A stretch of DNA of 64,000 nt from Septoria linicola (lineage: Eukaryota; Ascomycota; Dothideomycetes; Mycosphaerellales; Mycosphaerellaceae): contig CP099423.1 of the NCBI GenBank assembly GCA_024114885.1, positions 558,001 to 622,000 on the forward strand, read 5' to 3'. Position numbers and translations under genes: made by a program. Below are positions 46,208 to 57,880 of the stretch, piece by piece (position 1 is the stretch's first letter; each line of letters starts with the position of its first letter). The notes below the pieces were generated by a model, which saw only the letters and a list, made by a program, of their open reading frames with translations, searched no databases and was not told where the DNA came from.

Positions 46208-47465
46208 AACTAACAAGGCGAGTAGTGATGAGCTGGCCTGTCATCGCACGATGAGGATGGGATCGTACCATCGACGACCCATTGATTTGCCCTAGTTGTC
46301 ATCAGAATCCGCAGTGCATAGCTACATGCAGCTTGCGCTGCACGCACGTTTCGTTCGATTTCCTACTTGAGCAAGTGTCTTAGGGAAGTGAAGCGCAAGC
46401 CGGCCAATACGAGCGGCGACAGTCGCGCTGACAAGCCACTGCTCTGCTTAGCGCCGATTTCGACGTCTGAGGCTGGTTCGAGGCTGTCACGCCCAGGATC
46501 GGGCAATCACAAGCGCAAGGCCTCGAATGCAAGCTGCGCTATACTCGCGAGGTGGACGAGGGCTCACATCATTCAACATACTGTGTTGATGGGCCATATC
46601 TCATGCTAAAGTGCAAATTGTGCCGCTTCAATGCAGGTGAAGTCGTGTTATAGATGTGTCGCACATGGCAAATCGTTCATGCACAACTACTAGCAAGGAT
46701 ATAGATTAACATAACGCACGGCAGTTGTTTCTCAACGCAGATGATCAGGCACAGAGCCTCTTAGCAGAGCCATAGAGGTTCTGAGAGCTGCAGGACGCCT
46801 GAAGCCAGCCGTGGAGGCTCGCGTGAAGCATGCCTCTTTCGAAGCTCAAGACAAGCCAAGAATGACGTTGATGCTGCCGTGGCGCTAATACTGTTCCATC
46901 ACTGGCCAGACCGTATGTTCTGCGAACAAGAGTCCAGCCAGATTGCCAAGTTAGGAATGACATGTGAGTACAAGGGCTTGTCGAGCTTAACAGCACGTGG
47001 CTGTTCGCGTTGTCAGGTCCAGCCAGTGGCAGCCTTCCTATTGCAAATCCGGCGAGCATTACACCTCTCCAGACTGTTGTAGAAGCAGCCACGCTCTATT
47101 GTCCGCACCGCCTCGCCGTCTGTGGCGACATTAGAGACATGCGGAGAGCATGACATGGTCGAACCTAGAGGTGTACCAGCAGCAGGTGCAGCCGTGAAGT
47201 TAGCATGAACGGCGTCTCATTCGCTACTTGTGAGGCAGTCTGGCGTATCTGGCTAAATGCCACGAGACTACTCTCCTGCACCTCTGTCACGTTTTGAGAC
47301 CAGGATGAGTGATAAAGGGACTACAGCAATGCGGAGAAGCCAGCATCAAAGCAGCTTTGCAGTCTTGGTAGGATATACAAAAGCACTGCAGAAGCTCCCG
47401 TTATTTCCTCGACATCGATCTTATTCTCGAACTTCTTCCTCAAACGATTTCGAGTGGCAGCCATC
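46208..47465. other. 1.26 kb gene-poor stretch
   Basis: Between the P450 and the peroxygenase. Short frames on both strands are not convincing. No repeat or RNA gene was recognised. Confidence 0.45.
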
Positions 47466-48786
47466 ATGAAGGTGGTCGCAGCAGCAGTCTTCCTTGCGGA
47501 GGCCGTACATGCCTTCCCATGGGTGTCTCGCGTCCCGGGCGTCGATTCTTCGATGCTTGTTGCTCGTCAGCAGCCAGGTACCGGACCAGGCTCTGAAGCC
47601 ACATGCCCCAACAACCCTAACCACGTCAATGCTGCGCCAGTCACGACGAAGTACCCATACAACAATGCTTTGAATGGCAAGAAGGGAAATGAGAAGGGTG
47701 GCTTCCGTGTGCCAGCTGTAGGCGATACTGCTCACAGATATATCGCTCCGACAGCGCGTGATATCCGTGGACCTTGCCCAGGCTGTGTGTCCACTTCGAT
47801 CGGCATTATTGGCACGAGATACTGACATTCTTGCAGTGAATACCGCTGCCAACCACAACTTCTTGGCACGAGATGGTATTACGACATATGCCGAACTTGT
47901 CGACGCTCAGCAGAACGTCTACAACGTAGGGTACGACTTGGCCAACTTGCTTGCATTCCTTGGTCTCCAGGCCGATGGAGATCTCGTTACGACCAAGCTG
48001 TCCATCGGATGCGATGCCACTGGTCGCACTTCTTTCAACCGCGCCTTGACTGGCAGCCAGCCAGGTCTCGTGGGACACAACAAGTTCGAGGGTGACACGT
48101 CGCTCACTCGTAACGACTTCTTCCTCGGAAAGGGCGATAATTTCAGGTTCAACACGACCTTGTTCGCCAAGATGACGAGAAGCACTGGTGCCAACTACAA
48201 CTTGCAGGGGTAAGTGTCCCATTTCAGTTTTCAGAATTTCATTGCTGACGTATTCTTTAGTTTGGCCAAGTACCGCAAAGAACGTTATGTTGAGTCTCGA
48301 AGAGACAATCCGAACTTCTTCTTCGGTCCTCTCTCCCTCCTGCTCTTTGGTGCAGCCTCGTTCCTCTACGAGCTTTTCCCATCTGGCACTCGTGGTTACG
48401 CACCAGACTTTGCAACCATCTCCTCTTTCTTCGTGCAGGAGAAGCTGCCAGACAACTGGACCAATCGTGTTGCTCCTTACAGCAACCGCCTGGTCACTGA
48501 ACAGATTGTCGCCATGTACCTGTTGGCACCTGTACAGTTTGGTGGCAATACTGCAGCTGGAAGTTTCAATGGGCTGCCATCCAACTTCGGTGCCATCCGC
48601 AACGGCACAATCAGCCCGAGCATCACCCCAGCCGAGACTTCGTGCTTGCTGTACCAGCTTGCTACTGGCCAAGTGCCATCTAGTCTCAACGGCGTTGTGA
48701 CTCCAACTGTCGAGGCCCTGGCATTCTTTGCTAAGAATGTTGCTCCTTCCTTTGGCAACCTGGGCTGCCCAAATCCTTTGACTTGA
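47466..48786 (+). CDS. Secreted heme-thiolate peroxygenase (chloroperoxidase/UPO family)
   Basis: Exons 47466-47784, 47837-48209 and 48261-48786; introns of 52 and 51 nt; 405 residues. A signal peptide (MKVVAAAVFLAEAVHAFPWV) fits export. Splicing of the first intron restores the proximal heme motif: DIRGPCPG then LNTAANHNFLARDGI, with the axial Cys at about 104. The distal site is FEGDTSLTRNDFF, with the catalytic Glu at 191. The remaining helices match the family (NFRFNTTLF, AKYRKERYVESRRDNPNF, FFGPLSLLLFGAASFLYELF). Such enzymes use hydrogen peroxide to hydroxylate or halogenate aromatic and aliphatic substrates. All key residues appear present. Several N-glycosylation sequons are visible. 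Substrate unknown. Confidence 0.93.
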
Positions 48787-49891
48787 TGGCACCGAGTGCT
48801 AAGCTGCATGAGGTGGAGGAATAGCTTGAAAGCCTGAGATCTGGCAGGGAAACTGTGTTCGAAGGAAGTCTGCGAGAGTAATCCCGTAATTCTTTGCCGC
48901 ATCTGTCGGTCGATGTTCCCGTTGATTGCATCTCAATGCCAGACCAATCCGTTCTGACGATCGTGCTCATCCAGTCCATTCTCCATGTTTTGGTCATGGG
49001 TGTGTCTCACACGTAAGGCAGTTGAACGCCAGAGGCAGGCATTGCGTGTGCGCGTGACCGGCCTGCTTCCAGACACGCAGCAGGTTGGAGAGGCGCTGTT
49101 TGCTGCTGAACCAACTTCGACGTTTGCCGAGTCAAGTATGCTGCAACTTCCACTCAAGGATGGCAGGTGCGACCTTATGTATGCAAAGCGTGTCAACGCA
49201 GATCTCCAACTCCACAACGCTGCGAAGTTGCACATTCCACTTCAGAGCCCTCATCGGGAATGCCATAGCGACTTCATGGTAGATCGGAAAGGCATCTTCA
49301 AGCCCGACATAAAAGGCGAGGTGGCCAGTGTCTGTGAAGGGTGGAGCTGCGTTGCTGTGGCTGACGACAGCCCTATACATTTAGCGCCTTGGCTCATCTG
49401 TGGCTCGGTTCTTGCGGCTTGGTCAGACTCCTGCCCTTCCAACGTAGACATCATTCTCATGATGTCGATCGATGGCTGAAATCCGATGCTGCTTGGTCTC
49501 TGGGAGACTGTGACCGAACACCGTGTGTGCTTGAGTACTTGGTTGGACTGAGCTGATCCTTAGATGTGGCCAAGAGAACTGCATGCAGAGCGCCAGCGAT
49601 CTCGGATCAGAGCTCCAGCGAGCTGCCCGAAGCTCATCCTCCCACCAGTCTGCGAAGAGGGGTATAGGAGGTGAAGTCCCTCGATAGGCACGGCGTGGCC
49701 GGCGTGCTCGGACAAGTATCTTACCAAGACTGGTCTGCTTCTTCTGTAGCCGGCTGTATGCAGAGGACGCCAATCCGATTCGGTAGGTGCATGCGGTCGA
49801 TTGACTACTCACATAGCGATATAAGCCTGAAGGGCACCGTATCTCAGAGCGATAAATTAACCCGTGTGCACTCTGGCCAGAGCAAGCCGAT
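48787..49891. other. 1.1 kb intergenic stretch
   Basis: Holds the peroxygenase 3' end and the amidase promoter. A 164-codon frame on plus (48985-49479) has no domain and overlaps minus-strand frames of similar quality, so it is not called. Confidence 0.45.
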
Positions 49892-52011
49892 ATGCCTCTT
49901 GTGAGTTTTACCTCTACAGTAAAGGGTTTTGACTGATTTGGCAGAATCTGGTCGAAGCCAGCATTGCAGAATTGCAAAATGCATTCTCGACAGGTTCGAT
50001 CACCAGTGTCGAGCTCGTGGCCAAGTACCTACAACGTATTGCAACATACGACAGCAGAGGGCCATGTTTGAACTCCATACCCATTCTCAATGACGATGTT
50101 TTCGATCAAGCTGCCGCGTCCGATGCAAGGCGAGCGGCTGGCAATCTCCTTGGTCCTCTGGACGGGATACCATACACTCTCAAAGACTCCATGAAGTACA
50201 AAGGCATGACTTGCAGCACTGGATCGCCAGCATTGGAGAATGTCGTTGCCAACGAGGACTCTTTCGTGGCTGAGCAGCTACGCAATGCCGGCGCTGTGTG
50301 CATTGGTAGAACCAATACACCGCCTATGATGGCATCGGGCATGCATCGTGGTGGATTGGGTCGCGCTGAGAGTCCTTATAATCTCGAGCATTTGACAGCG
50401 GCATTCTCCTCTGGCTCCTCAAACGGTTCTGGCACTTCGACTGCGGCGTCATTTGCAGCATTCGGCCTTGGAAGCGAGACTGTCTCATCTGGCAGATCTC
50501 CCGCGTCAAACAATGCACTTATTGCCTACACTCCATCTCGCACAGTCATCTCCCCACGAGGATGTTGGCCATTGTACCCGACGTGTGATGTTCTTGTACC
50601 GCACACAAGGACTGTCGATGACATGCTTGCGATCTTGGACGTGCTTACTACTGTAGACCGAACAAAGCAAGGTGATTTCTGGAGGGAACAAAGCTACGTA
50701 CAAGTTCCAGCAGTCGAAAGGCCTCGCTCGTTTCTTGATTTGAAGGATACATCGCGAGGTTCACTAAGCGGCAAGCGCATCGCCATCCCGCTTATGTACA
50801 TCGGAAAGAAGGATCCGAACGCTCAGCCAACAGTAGTCTCTCAGGGAGTCATAGATCTCTGGCAGCAAGCTAGGACTGATCTCGAAGCGCTGAGCGCCAC
50901 TGTCGTCGAGACGGATTTTCCACTGGTGTCAAACTATGAGCCAACAAACAATGTCGTTGGCTTCAAGCCTGACTGGAACAGCAAAGAACGAGGCGAATTG
51001 GTTGCATACCTCTGGGACGACTTCCTGAGAGACAATGGCGACCCCAACTACCCAAACCTCGGATCTGTAGATGGCGCGAATATGTTTCCGAGACCAGCAG
51101 GTTACATTCCTGATCGATACATGGAGACTACGAACTTCATGAACTATCCTGCTCAGGTCGAACGGGCGCGCAATAGGAACGGAAAGAGGTAATTCAACAG
51201 ATAACCAGAGATGTAGGATACAAGGCTAACAAGTGGCAGCATCTGGGACATAGACGGGATAGCGGAGGCTCTACCCGCTCTCGAAGCCCAGCGCAAGCGC
51301 GATCTCGAAGACTGGATGGATAAACAAAACATCGACCTAGTCGTGTTCCCAGCAGCCGGCGATGTCGGCAAAGCAGATCTCGACACTAACGACGAGAGCG
51401 CTCGACACGCACTACAAAACGGCGTCAAGTACTCCAATGGCAACAGAGCTATTCGACACATGGGAGTGCCTACAGTCTCCGTGACAATGGGACTCATGCC
51501 AGACAAGCAAATGCCAGTCAACTTGACATTTGCAGGCAAGCACGGTCAGGATGTGGACTTACTGAGATACGCGCATGATTTCGAGCAGCACACGAAGAGG
51601 AGGCGAGCTCCGGCTATGACTCCTGCTTTACCGTCAGATGTGGTTGAGCTCAAAGAAGATCAACCACTGGTAGAGGAGAGTGCTTCACTGAATTTGGCTG
51701 TCTTGTCTGCACATCGGGTCAGTGCCGACTGTATTGAAGTCAAAGGCACGATTGGGCCTGCATCAGACGTCTCGATACACATCACTATCGATGGCCAGCC
51801 AGTTCACGAGCAGGACATCAAGCTTGAAGCGGGACGCTGGTCAGTTAAATCGAACTTCACACCTTTCGAGCCACCCAAGTCACTATACGGAGGAGTCGGC
51901 AAAGTAGTCGGCAACGTCATGGTGGTCATTCTCGCAAAAAGTGGACGATCGACTATCGGCAAAATGATTCTCATCGACCAGAAAGGTGAAATCCAACAAG
52001 AAACGAAATGA
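49892..52011 (+). CDS. Amidase-signature hydrolase with a C-terminal extension
   Basis: Exons 49892-49900, 49945-51188 and 51240-52011; introns of 44 and 51 nt; 674 residues. The first exon would encode only MPL, joined to NLVEASIAELQNAF; this is the weakest part of the model. Conserved amidase elements are TGSITSVELVAKYLQRI, GPLDGIPYTLKDSMKYKGM with the catalytic Lys, the Gly/Ser loop AAFSSGSSNGSGTSTAASFA with the cis-Ser, and GLGSETVSSGRSPAS with the Ser nucleophile. Exon 3 adds the end of the amidase fold (RHMGVPTVSVTMGLM). It then continues for about 120 residues in a Glu-rich linker and a strand-rich segment (SLNLAVLSAHRV, VSIHITIDGQPV) outside the usual domain. No signal peptide is evident. 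Substrate unknown. Confidence 0.87.
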
Positions 52012-52429
52012 TCAGGTCAAAGAACTCCTCATAGTCCTAGAAAGTCTCATTGATTCATCCAGAAGAAGAAGAAGAAAGGCCCATCGCATGTTCTCGCTTT
52101 TCTCTCGTCCCAAAGAAGGGGTTGCAGCATGCAATGCAAAAACACCGACGCTAATCTAGACTTCTATCTTCATCCCATGAGCGCGTAACGATCGTACAAG
52201 AATCCCAAAACGTGAAAGTACCACAAAACAAGCTCCAGGCTAATGCAAAAAGGGGGGTCGTGGCAAAGGCAGATGAGCGCAACTGTTGCCAGGTATCGGA
52301 GAAAGGTAGTCATGTTTTTCGTCTCAAATCTTTAATCTTTTCGTGTCTGTCTGTTGCTTCTCATGTCGACGAGATACTACAGGGTCGTCAGTCTAAGCTC
52401 TAGCTGCGAGCGAGGATGCGGAGACTGAC
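52012..52429. other. Convergent intergenic spacer
   Basis: Between amidase (plus) and GH71 (minus) stops. A possible tiny extra 3' exon of the GH71 gene would lie here (GT at its last codons followed by TAG), but changes the protein by one residue only. Confidence 0.4.
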
Positions 52430-53890
52430 TTACCTGTTGATCCCAGCGCCGACAAGGTTGACAACGGGGTTGAAGTTTTGGTATGCACAGTTGGTCGAAA
52501 TGGCGACGGAACTGCTCGAGATTGCCACTACCTTTCCTCCGCGCATAATGGACACTTCAGGCTTGACGCCTGTACCCGACACGTAGGCTGGGAACGGAAC
52601 CATGCCCATAGCAGGTCCGCTGCCATCGGCCGAGAAGGTCCAGTACTTGTTGCTACCGACAGACATGGAGATTGTGGCGGCGTCCTTGACAAGTGCCCAG
52701 GCGAAGACAGCATCTTCTGGGAAGAGGTTGTTGCGGATGCCTGTCGAGGAGCCAGCTGTGCAGATTGTCTTCTTGGGGTGGATGCGGTGCCAGAAGACGA
52801 CCTGGTCCATGGTGATCGGAGGTGGGCTACCAGTCTTCCACCAAGTGATGTAGTACTTGGCAATGATGCGCCAGGGGGCGTGGTTCTGGCCCCAGACGTA
52901 GTTACCCATGTCGCCGAGCTCGACATAGTCCTTGGCTTTGATGTCTTGAGAAGGCAGGTCGCGGATGTAGTGCGATTCGCAGAAGTCGTTCCAGGACAGG
53001 ATTTCGATAATATCGGGCTGAACTGAGTTCTCGCTGGTGATTTGCTTGAAGCGTGCTGGGAAGAGGGTATCGCTGTAGGCGACCCACGCGTCGAGTGGGT
53101 TGCCGTTGTCGAGATCCTTGTACTGCCAGGGAGACATTGCTATCGAAGAACGTCAGCCACTTGTTCATTAGTAGTACCCCTTGCCTGACTTACCCATGAT
53201 GTAAGGTCCAGTCTTGCCGGCATTCTTAAGTGCAGACTGGAACGTTTGGTCGGGCGTGGCAGTGATGTTGGCATCGACATTGAGAGGCCACGCTTGCCAG
53301 TTGAAGTAGCCATCGATCGAGGGATACTCGGAGATCAGTTTGGAAGCCGCGGACTTGGCATTGTTGTAGCCGGCCATTGAGTAAGTAGTCAATGCTGGGG
53401 CGAAAGTGATGGCGTTGTTCCAGTATTTCATGTTGTCCTTGAGAGTCTGGAAGAATTTGTTTCCGTACTGCTTGACTTGATCGCCACCATAGGTGGAGAC
53501 CAAAATGTTGCTGTTCCAGCGGTACGTTGCAGAGCTGCCGGCGTACTTGGTGATCATGGTCTGCATGAATGTCGTGTTCCAGTACACATTGCAGTCAGTC
53601 CAGCTCATGTCGAAGGAGTACATGAGCTTGAAGCCCAGGTCTTCAGCGGCGGTGAAGGCATCGTCGATTCTATCGATCGCCCAACTCTCGTCAGCTTGGC
53701 AGTTGGGAGGAGTCCAGTTGAGCGCGAAGCCATCGATGCCAACTTGCTGGGCAGCAGTGATGTCTTTCTTCCACATGTCGACGTTGTATGCGTAGGAGTT
53801 CATGACCATGAAGTGCGCCATGACAGTAGCAGCGGAAGCCGTGCGCCACGTCAATGCCGTGAGCACGGCGAAAAGGTAGAAGTGAACCAT
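52430..53890 (-). CDS. Secreted GH71 alpha-1,3-glucanase (mutanase)
   Basis: Cleaves alpha-1,3-glucan of fungal cell walls. Exons 53194-53890 and 52430-53139 (54-nt intron), 468 residues. The start at 53890 gives a signal peptide (MVHFYLFAVLTALTWRTASA); an in-frame ATG 24 codons upstream would spoil it. GH71 landmarks: VMAHFMVMNSYAYNVDMWKK, GIDGFALNWTPPN, LMYSFDMSW, the GYFNWQAWP region, then SPWQYKDLDNGNPLDAW and IIEILSWNDFCESHYI, where the Asp and Glu of the family active site lie. The C-terminal part is strand-rich. The last codons contain a GTAAGT, so a short 3' exon is possible. No carbohydrate-binding module was seen. Confidence 0.92.
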
Positions 53891-54875
53891 CGTGAAGTTT
53901 CTGTCCTTGGGAAGAGTTCTATTGTATGTCCTGTTGTCGTCGTGGATTCTGTTTCTCGTCAAGAATGGAATACCAGCGCTGTCGAAGCTGCAGGCAAATA
54001 TCCAGGATGTGGGAGTCTGGTCTTTTTCTGTTATTTCTTCCGGGAAAGGAATGGAACGACTCGAAGTGAGTCTGGGTAGTGAGTGTGGTTGTTGTTGAAG
54101 GAGTGTGTGTTAGCACCAGGCTAGACCTCGCAGAGGCGTGTTGATGTCGATGCAACGGTTTGCATATGGGACCGAAGAAGGACACACCAAAAAGTAAAGT
54201 AGGTGTGCGAGTCCACGGTACTTAGATACCTCGACCGACGCCACGAGCCTGGTGCGTCCGAGAGTGCAGCGCAGTCCTCAGCGTGCCTCAGCCATGGCAT
54301 TACCCTAGCAGAGATCAGTTTGGTAGGACCCACTCGCACCTTCCCTTGTGTCGCGTGTAATCAAAAAGTAGTACAGCCGCTGAGACACTGAAAGTGGAAC
54401 TCGGCGTTGCAAAAGGGTCGATAAGGCATGCCAGGGATGTGGGTGCGAACAGGCTCTTGTTCTGCAACGCATACAAACGAAGCACGAGGGAACTGAATGA
54501 AAGAGGCCCCGTGCCTGCAGGCGGATATGTGCATCGGTTCGTGCCGCAGCAGGCCCACAGTGCCGCGAACGTTTCATGTTGACGAACAAGGGAGCTTAGG
54601 CGCTATGTTTGCCGCCTCAATTTGGTTTCGGGTTGCTCTGCAGCGCGGACGAGATGAGCATGTGCAGCAGGAACAGCTACGGGCCTCCGGCGCGTCCAGT
54701 CGTCGAGCAACCCATCAGCTTGAGTGTGCCGTACATCCAGACCACGCGAGCAGTTGGCGCATCTAGAACCACGGTTTTGTGGGCCACGACTGCTTTGAAG
54801 GATCTATCTAGGCATGGATTCGCTCGGCCAAACGACCAGTCTGCGATGCAAGGTCGCGCCTCGAGGTGCCGACTC
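53891..54875. other. 1 kb intergenic stretch
   Basis: GH71 promoter and ALG7 3' flank. Open frames on both strands (for example 54497-54766 and 54609-54995 plus) overlap and lack any recognisable domain. A CA/GT-rich patch occurs at about 54090-54110. Confidence 0.45.
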
Positions 54876-56387
54876 TCAGAACCGATTGTCCATTGCGAAC
54901 AGCATTCTCGCGAAGAAGTGTCTCGTCCACAAGGCTGCCAGCCCACACACCGTCTGCATCGCCAAAACCTCCATGGCCAGTCTGTCTTCTCGTAGTGGGC
55001 CTCTCCACACTAGCCAAAGGTTGAGGAGTGTGAGATTGCTCGTTTCCACGACTTGCCCTGTCTCGTCCACTACCACACGCACCAACTTGAGCATGTGCAG
55101 AATCTTGAGCACTTCGCCCACAATTGGTCGAATAGGCTTCCATCCCGCTTCAGTAGGATTAGCGGTCGAGGGTTCCAACAACCCGGTGCGGGCGTTGAAA
55201 CTGGGCATTCTGTGACGCGGACACGGGACCAGCTTGAACAGCTGAGGCGCTGAGTATACGAAGTTGAAAACCTGCGGAATGAACAACAACAGCAAGGTCT
55301 TACTGAAATGTCCGAGGATGCCGACGACTGCAAACACCATTCCGGCAAAGTAGCAGTAGGTGTCCCCAACGAAGACCTTGGCGGGGAACCAGTTGTGTTT
55401 CAGCAATGCAAGTGACACACCCACAAACGGCAAAAGCAAGTAGATGCTAAACAGATGCGACTCTGCTGCAGGATGGGGCTGCTGCACCGAAGGCAGGAGG
55501 TACAGCACATCGTTCAGCGTAATCAACAAGGCAATAACAAGTGACTGACCGACTTCGATTCCGTTGACGCCGGCCAGGATGTTGATGCTGTTGGGGCAGA
55601 AAATCGATATGGCGGCCATGTAAGCGTAATAAAAAGCACCGAGGTCGATGATCTCCCCGAGATAGCCACGTAGGGGAAGCGGTACCACGACATGGGTTAT
55701 ACCAAAGTCCACAAAGTAGAGACCAAGCATTGGCAACGCGGCAAATGCTGGGATGAAAAACTTGTGTCGCCATCTCATGTCGAAGGTATCGTCCAAGATC
55801 CCCAGAATGATGACGGACGACAACGTGCCGTATGCAAAGCCATAGGAGGCGAGCTGGGGGTGAGACGGTCAGCTGCGTTACACTGCATTCAGGGGATATC
55901 GTCTGACAAACCTTTTCCAGCGGGAACTTGTGGAGAAAACGGCCTGTCTCAATCTGCTGTGCTTCCAGCACACGATCCTGGTCTTCAGCCCCGGACGTCA
56001 CTTCCACAAAGGCGCGCCTGAAAGCGAAGGGGAGGAAGAAGATGAGGGTCAGAAGGTATACCAACCCGCATATCAGGCCCATCATTTCTGGTCTACGGCA
56101 GTGTCAGCGGCAGTTCGCAATACAAATAAGTAGCAGCTTTGGGCAAGGTGCGTGTACAGTTTTGGCCTGTGTTTTTTTGACCGATCTTCTCCTCCAAAGC
56201 CATTCTTGATGAACACATCGCCCGTCCAGCGGATGGTACAATACGTGAAAGCGTAGGCTAGACCGCTGACAGCCAGAGACGCGTAGAGAGGCTCGCCATC
56301 ATTGCGCCAAGAGCTCACTAGGACCACCAGGCATGCAAAGGACAGACTTGCCAGTCCAGTCTTTTCAGCTCCACTCAGCGGCTGCAT
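54876..56387 (-). CDS. ALG7: UDP-GlcNAc:dolichyl-phosphate GlcNAc-1-phosphotransferase
   Basis: First step of lipid-linked oligosaccharide assembly for N-glycosylation, in the ER membrane; the target of tunicamycin. Exons 56158-56387, 55912-56092 and 54876-55853; introns of 65 and 58 nt; 462 residues. Ten or so membrane helices are visible. Splicing joins KKHRPKL to PEMMGLICGLVYLL. Diagnostic motifs are LGILDDTFDMRWRHKF with the DD pair, FCPNSINILAGVNGIEVGQS, WFPAKVFVGDTYCYFAGM and FNFVYSAPQLFKLVPCPRHRMP, all of the DPAGT1 family. The start at 56387 gives MQPLSGAEKTGLA, then helix 1. Divergent from SEH1. Confidence 0.95.
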
Positions 56388-56746
56388 GCTTGATCCTGTA
56401 GTGTCGATGTCGAGAGGGTGGTTGCCATGATCATGTTGTGTGTTTCATTAAATAAAGTGAGGTCCGAAGTGTGCCCATGATCGCCAGCTGTCGCTTGCCA
56501 AGCTCAATGTCCAGCCACTTTTTAGCGCGTCCATGTCGCGTAGTCTTTCATCTTGCGACAGCGTTGTTGCACCAAATCTTTGGTGCCTCGCGGTAGAAGT
56601 GCTGAACCACTCATGCCGTGCCACTGAAGTCGCGTCGTTATTGAGGATGACTGAACAGCTGGAGAAGGAGCCCAACAAGTCGTAATGAACTCCGTCGTGG
56701 TACCTTAACGACGTTTGACGGACTGCAGCAGCTGCATCTCCATACC
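56388..56746. promoter_or_regulatory. Divergent promoter, ALG7 and SEH1
   Basis: About 360 bp between the two start codons. No specific element was identified. Confidence 0.4.
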
Positions 56747-57880
56747 ATGGCTTCCAATGGCTTTCACCGCTTCTCACATGGCCACCAGGATCTGTTGTTG
56801 TCCACGAGCTTCAACTTCTATGGCACCCGCATGGCAACTGCATCTGCAGACCACAAGGTCAAGGTCTGGGATCGTAATGACAAAACCAATCAATGGATCG
56901 TGACAGACGTATGGGTTGCGCATGATGCAGAAGTCATAGACGTCAGGTGGAATGGCCCATACGTCGGTGAGCACCTAGCCACAATCGGTGACGATGGGTA
57001 CCTCAGAGTATGGCAGGAGGATGTGAATGAAGCGCACAATTCAGGAAGGCGCTTCAAAAAGATCTACCAACAGCTCACTGAGACTGGCGTCCCGTACATG
57101 TGCTTGGAGTTCAAGAACATCGGGACTGAGAGCTATCTGGCTGTCATGACCCGGGATGGCCATCTCACTGTCTGTGCACCTGAAGATCACGATGACCTCT
57201 CCGCTTGGCGTAAGATGTGGTCGGAGTACCTATGCAAGACTCCTTCGAGGACTGAAGAATGTGCTTTCAGACTCAGCTGGCACAAGGAGAAGATTCCAGC
57301 ATATACCGCAGTACTCGCAGGTCTAGACAGAAAAAGCCTAAGTCTTGCAGTTGCCATTGGAAACACTGTCAAGGTGTTTCGAACTGACAAAGAGCGCAAG
57401 TTCTACACAGCAGCGACTCTCGAGGGCGCCAAGGAGCTCGTTCGAGACGTAGAGTGGGCTAATGGCAGTATGCGCGGATATGATACCATTGCTACAGCAA
57501 GTAAAGATGGGTTCATCCGGGTCTATGAGCTTCACACCCCAGGCGCGAGCTCACTCCCCACTTCCGCAGAGACCATATCCACAAATGGCGGAACGCCTCA
57601 GATACAGTCACCAGCATCTCGGCCTACGCGCTCTGGGATAGGTGCTGGTCTTGCGGGTGGTCGAAGAGATGACAACAATCGCGCGCCAGGGGCTGTCAAG
57701 CAAGAAGTCCGGCTCGTTGCCGAGCTTGAAGCGCATAAATCCACACCTTGGCGAGTGTCCTGGGCTCCGATGACTGACATGCTTCTCTCGACTGGCGACG
57801 ACGGCATTACGAGCGTGTGGAAGAAGTCTGCAGAGGGGAAGTGGCTGGAGGCAGCCGAGATTGATGCTCTGGGTTCCTGA
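56747..57880 (+). CDS. SEH1: SEH1-like WD40 nucleoporin
   Basis: Single exon, 377 residues. Beta-propeller subunit of the Nup84 nuclear-pore complex and of the SEA/GATOR2 complex at the vacuole. Visible repeats: GTRMATASADHKVKVWDR, HDAEVIDVRWN with LATIGDDGYLRVWQED, LAVMTRDGHLTVCAP, LAVAIGNTVKVF, RGYDTIATASKDGFIRVYEL, and WRVSWAPMTDMLLSTGDDG. The opening SHGHQDLLLSTSFNFYGTRMA is the typical Seh1 start. A Ser/Pro/Gly-rich insertion (about residues 265-315) sits before the last blades. The start at 56747 is used; no intron is required. Confidence 0.93.
   Translation: MASNGFHRFSHGHQDLLLSTSFNFYGTRMATASADHKVKVWDRNDKTNQWIVTDVWVAHDAEVIDVRWNGPYVGEHLATIGDDGYLRVWQEDVNEAHNSGRRFKKIYQQLTETGVPYMCLEFKNIGTESYLAVMTRDGHLTVCAPEDHDDLSAWRKMWSEYLCKTPSRTEECAFRLSWHKEKIPAYTAVLAGLDRKSLSLAVAIGNTVKVFRTDKERKFYTAATLEGAKELVRDVEWANGSMRGYDTIATASKDGFIRVYELHTPGASSLPTSAETISTNGGTPQIQSPASRPTRSGIGAGLAGGRRDDNNRAPGAVKQEVRLVAELEAHKSTPWRVSWAPMTDMLLSTGDDGITSVWKKSAEGKWLEAAEIDALGS

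Noticed and set aside
46367..46609. Frame with a GGTTCGAGGCT sequence downstream of the P450
   Set aside because: Considered as a tRNA T-loop and as a small gene; no cloverleaf and no convincing protein.
48985..49479. 164-codon open frame on plus, between peroxygenase and amidase
   Set aside because: No domain, signal peptide or splice support, and equally long frames run on the opposite strand; likely chance.
54497..54995. Overlapping frames between GH71 and ALG7
   Set aside because: Arg/Ser/Gln-rich in several frames at once, which is typical of shadow frames in GC-rich DNA, and no domain.
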